Shown: piece after piece, positions 26,901-35,900 of the stretch
How the letters are laid out: each line of letters starts with the position of its first letter
Position numbering within the stretch: the stretch's first letter is position 1
Assembly: GCA_032433765.1 (NCBI GenBank)
Contig: JAVIAB010000160.1
Span: 12,941,969-13,005,968 of the forward strand
From: Megaustenia siamemsis
Taxonomy: Eukaryota > Mollusca > Gastropoda > Stylommatophora > Ariophantidae
DNA length: 64,000 bases
Direction of reading: 5' to 3'
The notes under the pieces: model-generated
Seen by the model: the letters and a program-made list of their open reading frames with translations, nothing else
Told to the model about the DNA's origin: nothing
Database searches by the model: none
Program-made: the position numbers and the translations under genes

Positions 26901-29900
26901 ATTGAAGATTTTGAAATGTGGATGTATAGAAGAATAGGTAGAATTGGATTGAAAGAAAAGAAAACTAACGATGAAGTCTTAAAACAACTAAAAATGAAAT
27001 GAGAACTACTAAATACAATTCAAACAAGACAAATGAGATTTTTGGGCCATGTTAAAAGACACAACAGCTTACAAAAAGTAATCTTGGAAGGGAAAATACA
27101 GGGTAAAAAAGGCAGAGGCCAACCAAGACATATGTGGGCGAGTAACATAAAAAGATGGACAACAGTTACAGTCATATATAAAATTGTTAATGTTACAATA
27201 TAGTTTCATGTAACTAAAAGTAAAAGTTTACAATTTTGTAAATTTGATTATAGTTGTGCTACCTGTCTTAGTAGGCCTACGTTAGCAACAATATTCTAAT
27301 TTAATTGTTTTCTTATCATGATATAGATAGAGATGCTAACCAAAGTAATATCAAGGCCATATTGTGAGCTTAATTGTATTGTGGTTCACAGCAAGCTGAA
27401 TTATCTGTGCCTCCCTCCCTATCAAAGTCCAACTTCAGCACAGCATTTTTGAATATGAGAACTGCCTTACCTCTTCTATCCATAACCAAGTACGTTGCAA
27501 GAGTTTTTTTTTAATAAGTCACAATCTGCCTTTACTCAGTCCCTTACAGCATGCTAGCAATAAAATCAGTAGTTATTTGCATTAGATAAGTCTGGTGTCT
27601 GCCAAAGTATAAAGTAACATCCACAGGCTAGGTTATGTGAATTCTACGTATTTAAAATCTAAAATGCTGGGCTAGTCATGTTATTTTTATTTTATCAAAT
27701 TTACGTGTGGGACAAAGACTGGAATTTATATATTTGTTATCATTACCCCACCACCAGAAACAATAAATGTTTCATAGTGACACAAGAAATGAATAAAAAA
27801 CAAAAACTTGCGAAAACTAATTAATGAAAATGCGTGTTCCTATCCTAGACGGTAGTCGCAAAAATAGGCCAGGGCAACATATCCAATTACTGTGTGATTT
27901 TCCTACCTACATAGTACCATCTAAAGAGCTTGGCGTGAACAGATGTGGAGAAGTTAGCATTTCCACAAGTTTGTTGGTGATGCATATGTTGCTCTCTTCT
28001 TCTGCACTCTGTTTCAAATGTTCAGTCTATATAGGAAGATACATCTCTCCCATGACTTTCACTTTTTGCAGTAGGTCTTTATATGTGCCCCATATTCCTC
28101 TTCCACACATATTTCTTGCAGGCTAGGTTATTTCATCTTGGACATTTCTGTAGTTCTCATGCTTGCAGGATGTATTCTGGGGTCTGAGTGTTAGTTTGAC
28201 ACATGCAGTGTGGGGTGGCAGTCATTTTCAGTTAAAAGACATGAGCACTGAACCAACAGTATCCAGTTTGGAACTATAGATTTTGTTGTTTCTCTGTTCT
28301 ATTGGGTCTTGATAAGATCCATTATTTATGTTTCCAGCATTGTTAATAGTATCCTTTGATTAAAACTTTAGTCTTTTACTGGGATACTCTGATAAAAGGG
28401 TAATATCTGAGAGTCTGCTTAAGCTTTACTGCACCACTTACCCACAACTAACCTTCTGACAATATGAACAACTATATACAATTTTTATGGTAAAAGTTCT
28501 CACATTTGTGTAATGCTTGTAACAAATAAAATGTATAGAAAGCAAATGTATATGAACACCATTACACTCAACAATCACACCTTACCTCTGCTTTGCTAAT
28601 TTTGTGTGGAAAAAGTGGCCGCTCATTACTATCAACTTCAACTTCCTGAAGTTTCAGCATATTGAACAAGGTCTGACCAGTGACCTTTCCAAATATAGTA
28701 TGCTTGTTTTGGAGTTCGGGTGTCTCATTAAGGGTAAAGAAAAACTGACTTCCATTGTCATGAGGTCCTGCATTAGCCATTGCTAACAATCCTCTTCTCA
28801 CAAAGCGTAACCTAGAGTGAAACTCATCCTGAAGAACACAAAATAATGCATCAATAAACTCTCATAACAAGTTTTTCACTTTTTCATTGCACCAATATAA
28901 TAAATGTGATAAAAATACATTTGACCTATAACTTAGACATTTACTCCATCTCTATCTCTATTGGCAATATTTAATGTTAACAAATAATGTAAATTTTACT
29001 ACAAATATTGATCTAATTTATAAAACATCACATCTGACAATTCAAATAATATAGAAAACTAGATTATACAGGATGATTGTTTAGATACAGTTAAATTCAC
29101 TTATAACGAGAATCCCATATAATGTCAATTTTAAAAATCCCTAAATTTTTCATTTTTATTCTATATTTGTAAAAATCTTTTATAATGCTGTTACCCAAGC
29201 TGCAAATCAGTTATAACGCATTTTGTGAAATTTGTCTTGGCACCCCTCCACACCCCCCCCAAAAAAAAAAGCATTAACATTGTGTACCTTGCTTGTCTGT
29301 GTGTAAATTGTGTGACCCTGCAGGGTTAATATGACTAGTAAGGCCTACTTAGTGGATGAGAGAGATATGATTTTGCAGGAAATCACACAATACAGCAAAA
29401 GGTGTGTAAGTTTTGTTATTACGATGGCTTCCAGTACTGACAAGAAATGCCAGTGCATATCACTTGAAACGAAAGTGATGTAGATAAATAAAGTGGACAA
29501 AAAAGTTCAGATGAAAAGCAGAAATATGCAGAGAAGATATTTCTTCTAGCACATTATGCACAATCATGAAGGACAGAAACAACACTGTGTCAGCATTTAT
29601 CATCCACAACAGATGCTGACTGCCACAGTCTATGTAACAGCTGATGAGTACCTGTCAATAGATGAGACTTTTGTCTCAACCACAAGGTTCTCAACACAAG
29701 ACATTGCACAAAGTATCTTGAAGGACTGAGCGGCTACTGAGAAAAATGATGAGACTGGAAATCCTTCTCCCATGATAACAACCAAAGCAGCTTCTAAAGC
29801 AGTAGACGAACCTGTGAATAATTTTTCATGCAACACAACAAGAGTTCTGTTGCACTGGCAAAACTCAAGTTTACTGACATCCCTGTAGATGATTTCACAA

Positions 29901-32900
29901 TCATAGTCCTAGCAACATACAATCAGCTATTTCTCTAAACTCAGAGACAGCCCCATGTGAAGGTGATAGCGAGAGACGTGGGCTTGGGGACTTCTATCAT
30001 TGAGTATCCCTCATAAAAACAAAAAAAGCACACACACAGACACAAAGCAAAAACTTCATTATCAGGCAGTGATGCCTAATGATTAGGTAATGTCACAATT
30101 TTTGCAAGAGATGTAGCTGCTGAACCCATTTCTAAAGTTTACAGAGTGCATTCCCCTATTATGAAATATAAAATGGTTGTAACGAGATACTTATAACAAC
30201 AATTTTTGATGGTCCCAAGGACCTCATTATAACTGGATTCTACTGTGTTTATTATTAATTTTTTTTCTTCCATTATATACACTGATTTCTTATTGTTGTT
30301 TCCTACTTATCTTTGCTTTGGAAGGACTTCTTTAATTTTATTCCTACTGTGAAATTACATGTCATGGAGGATACATTCTACTGTGTATTTTTTTTTCTAG
30401 ACTGAAATTCGTAAATAAGTGTACAGATAGAAGGTTATGGAGAGACGCGATCACCTACATCAGCAGCATGTTACATGGCGAAGGCAAATTCAGTTTTCAC
30501 AAAATGTAAACATCATTCTTGCAATTGGAGCAGGCTGATATTTAATACAATAAGTTAATGTAACAACACTTTAAAAATATCAGTTGTAAATAAGCTATCA
30601 CAACTGTCTGTCCAATATAGACATTTTGATGATTTCTCATAAATAGCCATCAAACAGTAAAAATGTGTGTGAGTTGTAGTGACGTCATTATTTCCAGAGT
30701 TTAAAACAGTACAAGCAGTGAATCATCATTATTAATTAAATTAGGCCTATCCTCAGTTCTGAGAAAAGTGTAAGCGACGAAAATGTTTTCTTCCTTTTTT
30801 TTTTCATCCCATAACACTGGGGATCGTTGGGGCACTACTGAGACTAACCTTCTCCATTTATCATCTTGTTGGTGAAAATCTATGGTGACCAAAACAATTA
30901 TATTTGTAATTCTAAAAAAGTAGCAACATTTATCTTTCTTTCTTTCTGGTGTTTAATTGATGAATGCTAAAGGAATTGAAAGTCCTCTTCGAAATCTATT
31001 CTTAAAGTTAAGTGGGTATAAATGCACTGTTTTGAGGTTTATTTGTGCCTTTCGACCCAACACATCAAATTCAGCACAGCATTTTGAGTAACAGGTTGAC
31101 AAATGAAGTCACACATCCACTTTGGTGAAACACTTGACCCTACTGCAGCCCAGTTGGTGGAAAATTTGCAGGCAAACACAGATAAAAAATCCTGCTCCAG
31201 GGCAAAACTGAAACCTGGTACCATTCTACTTCATTCAATGGCCAGTCAACTGCAGCACTACCTCAGCGCACAGGTACCAAAAACATGTTGACTTTGTGAT
31301 CAGGTGAAAATGATCAAACTATCTCTGCTAACAAAAATCCAGACAAAATAAAAATCATTTAAAACCACAATGCAACAAAAATGCAACTAGCACTGAACCT
31401 GACTTGACTAAGCATCTATCTACTGCACCAACTGGAAGTTATATCTCATCAGCAACAAAGGGTAATTGTCTATTATTTTCATGAAAATGAATAGAGGCAA
31501 TCTGAGGGTCTGTGTCCATAATTCCTTTATTTTAGTTATTTTACTATTGCTTGTTTCTCTTTGTGTGTGTTTACATTTTAAATGCACTTATAACTTACCT
31601 TAAAAGGTGCACCATAGATGGATTCTCCTCCAGTTCCAGTCCCTGTGGGATCTCCTCCTTGTACAATAAAGTCCTTCACAACTCTGTGAAATATTGTTCC
31701 ATTGTAGTATTCCTCCATGCACAACTGTACAAAGTTGCGACATGCTTTTGGTGCCTCTTTTGACCATAATTCAATGTCAATATCACCAACAGTAGTCACT
31801 AGAAGTACCTGTTAAAATAATATGGTCTGCTCATTAAACAATGAAGAAAGCTCTTTAAAGAAAGACAAACATCACTTATTAAAAAATAGACAAGATTGGT
31901 GATTCTGAACACAATGTTTGGGTGATTTTTAAAGCAACCACTTTCATAGATTGTTTTTTTCAAGAGGTTAAAAAAAGAAGTGCTAAAATCAAGAGATTCC
32001 AAAAAAACCAAAAAGATGTGCTAAAATCATAATATGATATGGCCTTTGGCGTTGTGACAGACAGTTGGTAGCATGCAATCATAAGTCAGTAGTTTGGTAA
32101 AATATGAATGTTTTATGCTGGATCTTGTTTTTGCTGAACAGCTTCTCTCATGGCCAAATCTGCCAATATTGGATAGACAATTTTGACCACAGAATGAACA
32201 AGATGTATTCATGTTGCCTGGCAACGTATCCTTTCTCCTGCACCTTTTGTCTCTAAATTTGATATCAATTCTGCCTCGCTTGTTGCTGTGCTGTTTTTTT
32301 TATTTTTCTTCTCCGTGTATGGCAAAAAGTTTCCAGTTTCTTTCAGTGTTAGATAATTCACTTAATCTTAGCCCACAGCATGTAGTGTTTTTGACAGATG
32401 CAAGATCAGTACTCCAGGCACCGCAATTCAGAAAATTGCCACAGCTGCAAACCTTATTGACTGAACACTGCAAGCACCACAGAGGTTGTTCTGCAGTGGA
32501 TCCCATATCACTGTGAAATACCAGGAAACGAGAAAATGGATCAGTTGGCAAAGGAAGGCGCAATAGGCTCACAACCAGATGCACCAGTTACATACCATCA
32601 GAAGAAACAGATAATCAAATCAATCAGAAGACCACAAGCCCCAAATCAGGATGCCTTTCATAATATGAGTAGATGGGAAAAAGTTGTCATTACATGCCTC
32701 AGAACAGGACAAAATCGACTCCACAGTCACATGTATACAAAATTCAAGATCGGCACCTCAACTACATGTACATGTGGACAGGCGCCCCAGATCGCCGAAC
32801 ACATACTCCAAGATTGTACTGAATATAGTAAAAAAAAAAAGTAAAGTACCCCCGTAACGCCAGGTGGCGTATAGGGAAATATGGTGTTAGTGACCCTATA

Positions 32901-35900
32901 TTTTACAGACCTTCAGCACATGATTTTTGGGGTAATGTGGTCAGTATTACGCCCGTGCTGCTTTACTTTCCCAGAAAAAAAAATCCGGTACCCATTTAAG
33001 GCTGGGTGAACCCGAAAGCCGTCGGTTGGGATCGAACCCTACCCCTTGTCCGTGGTAGTCCAGTTCACTAACCACTGAGCTATCGCGGCTCCCACTGAAT
33101 ATAGTAGACAGAGGAAAATCCATTGGCCAATAGATACAACACTACAGACAAAACTATATGGGCCACTGCAAGTATTACAAAAGACAGTGATATTTATACA
33201 GGAAACGACACTGCAGATATAGACAATACTTCAGGCGAACGAAAGAGATAGATAGATAGATTAGATTAGATCAGGCAGGCAGGCAGGCAGACAGACAGAC
33301 AGGTAGACAGATAGATCAGACAGACAGACAGGTAGACAGATAGATCAGACAGACAGACAGATAATTCACTTAAGGAAGCCCTTCAAACATCTTTATATCT
33401 CAGGACTTGTCAGCCCTTCTGTCTCTTTCCGTCCCTAAATTCACCATACAATATTTGTTAGGGAATGATTTTTGTTTGCCATTCTTCTTACATGACCCAG
33501 CCACCTTAGTCTCAGACTTCTAAGTGTTGCCATGATGGATGAGAGTTTGGCTTGTTTGCCAAAATCAAGCAATTCAGTAAAACCAAAAAGGAAGTGCTAA
33601 AAATCAAGTGATTTAGTAAACATTAAAGCCCATAGTATAAGTTCCCTCCATATCTTAAACCTCTACCTTTAAATTTAAGGCAAGTATGGAGATTATGTTG
33701 TTAGTGCCTGCATATTTCAATCCATATTATTGGCCCAGGCATAGCAGGCAAGTTGAAATGTCAGTTCCATCCTTGTTGACACAGCAGAAGGAAAACATAA
33801 TCTCTCATACTCGGCACATGGAACGTTAGAACCATGTGTCCTGGATTATATAACACCAACCTCATGAATGTAGAACTTTCGAGACAGTGCTGATATCAAA
33901 TTCAGAAGACAAAAGGTGCAAGAGAAAAGAGAAAAGGCCAGGTATTGCAAATACACCTTGTTTGTTCTGTGGATGGATCTATCTATCCAAGATTGGCAAA
34001 TTCAGTCACGAGAGAAGCTGCTCAGTAAAGCAGCACCCAGTATGAGACACTAATGCCTTACCAAACTACTGACTTATCATGATTGCCTGCTATCAATCAT
34101 CTGTCAAGATGCCAGAGGCCATATTTATATTTCAATCAACAACTTCACATTTTGCATTAAAGGTGCTATGGTCAGTATCACACCAGATTGCCTTATTTTC
34201 CCGGAAAAATCCAGTACTTTGTTTTATTATGATTTAAGGTTGGGTGAACCTAGAAGTTACTGATAGGAAATTAAATTGACCTCTTGCCCTTAGTAACCAT
34301 TTTATTGAGCTACCACTGTACTCATAAAGTCCAGAAAGTGCTTTTTGAAGTACGTAAAACAAATTTTGCCATTCTGTGTAAAGATGAACAGTCTACTTGA
34401 AATTTACCTACAATTTGTATTGTTTAAATTAATTATATTTTTAATTACGAAAACAGCATAGGCACTCAATACAACATGAAAATCAACATCAACAAAACAG
34501 AAGTCAAGAAATATAGCAAAAATGAAAATACCCATAACGATGGATGGCAGACAACTAAAACAAGTGGAGGAATTTAAATATCTAGGAAACCTAGTAAAAA
34601 ACAAAAACTCACAAGTGACAGAAACAGAATCAAGATGCAACAAAGCTTGTCAAATTATTGGCCAGCTATCAGTACTATCACCACTACTGTCCAAAAAGGA
34701 AATAACTCTAGAGGCAAAATGGGCACTCTACAATTCAATCTTCATCTCAACGTTGTGCTACCAATGCCAGTCCTGGACCACAGGGGAACAACAATAAGAA
34801 AAATAACCTGTACTGAGATGAAATGTGTTAGACGAATGACAGGAAACAGCCTGAGAAATAAGATCAGAAATGAAGAACTGAGAAAAAAAGCTAGGAATAA
34901 CTCCCACAAAAGAGTACATAAAGAAACAACAAACAGATAAAATGGTTTACCCACCTGATAATGCAGAAAGACCAAAATACAACACAATAAGCCTTCAATA
35001 AACATTGCAAGAACACCAACTCCAAGAGCCAATCATGCAAAAGATGGGTTGATGGAATATTAGAAATGCTAGTAAACATAACAGCAGGAGAGGAAAACAG
35101 AAGACCACATTTGTATAGCTGATTAAGTGTTCTTGCAGGTCTTCTTTTTTACAGTGTATTAGTGCCCTGATCGTTTGCAAATAGAAGCTCATTGATCTCC
35201 ACTGTCCCTGATGGGTTGGCTAACTTGCATTATATAGACCATGTATTTATAAAAGGGGGGGGGGGAGGATAGTAAGTCTTTTCTCCATGTCTTACAGCTG
35301 ATCTAACTGCGAAGTGGACTGTGTAATATACTGCTGTTCTGACTGTACAGCTGCTGTTGATGTTATTTGTAATTAGGTAGACTGGTTAGATGTTGGCTTA
35401 CTCAGTACTATTTCCCACAGTTGTTCTCTGTTTACTGGGTCGAATGTTTTTTCCTGGTCAATGAAAACTATAACTAATGTACACATTTTGATTGTGTTTT
35501 GTCGTCTTTTCTGCTATCTGTTTTAAGGAAAAAAGCGTCAGTACATCCTGTTTTTTTTTTTTCGAACTACATTTAATATTTAAGTAGAATCGCCTAACTG
35601 TAATTCTATTATTGGTCTAAGCCTTTTTTCCACACACAACTGTGTAGCGGATAACTTTCCTACGTGGCTGAGATGCAATATATACATCTATACTCACTGT
35701 ATATTGAGTGCAGTCCCTCTTCTTCAAGTTCTTGCTACCTTACCTTAACTAACTATTACTACCTCACATTTGTAGTATGAGTATGAGTCTGATTAATTTC
35801 TTAAAATTAAAGCAAATTAAGAAATTACTGCAGCGAATTGAATTGATTAAATCGTGACAAGTTAAGTTGCTAAAGAAGATTTTCTATAAATACTATTATT

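Noticed and set aside
28568..31799. Two separate small cyclophilin genes
   Set aside because: They are exons 2 and 3 of CWC27, with matching phases and splice sites.
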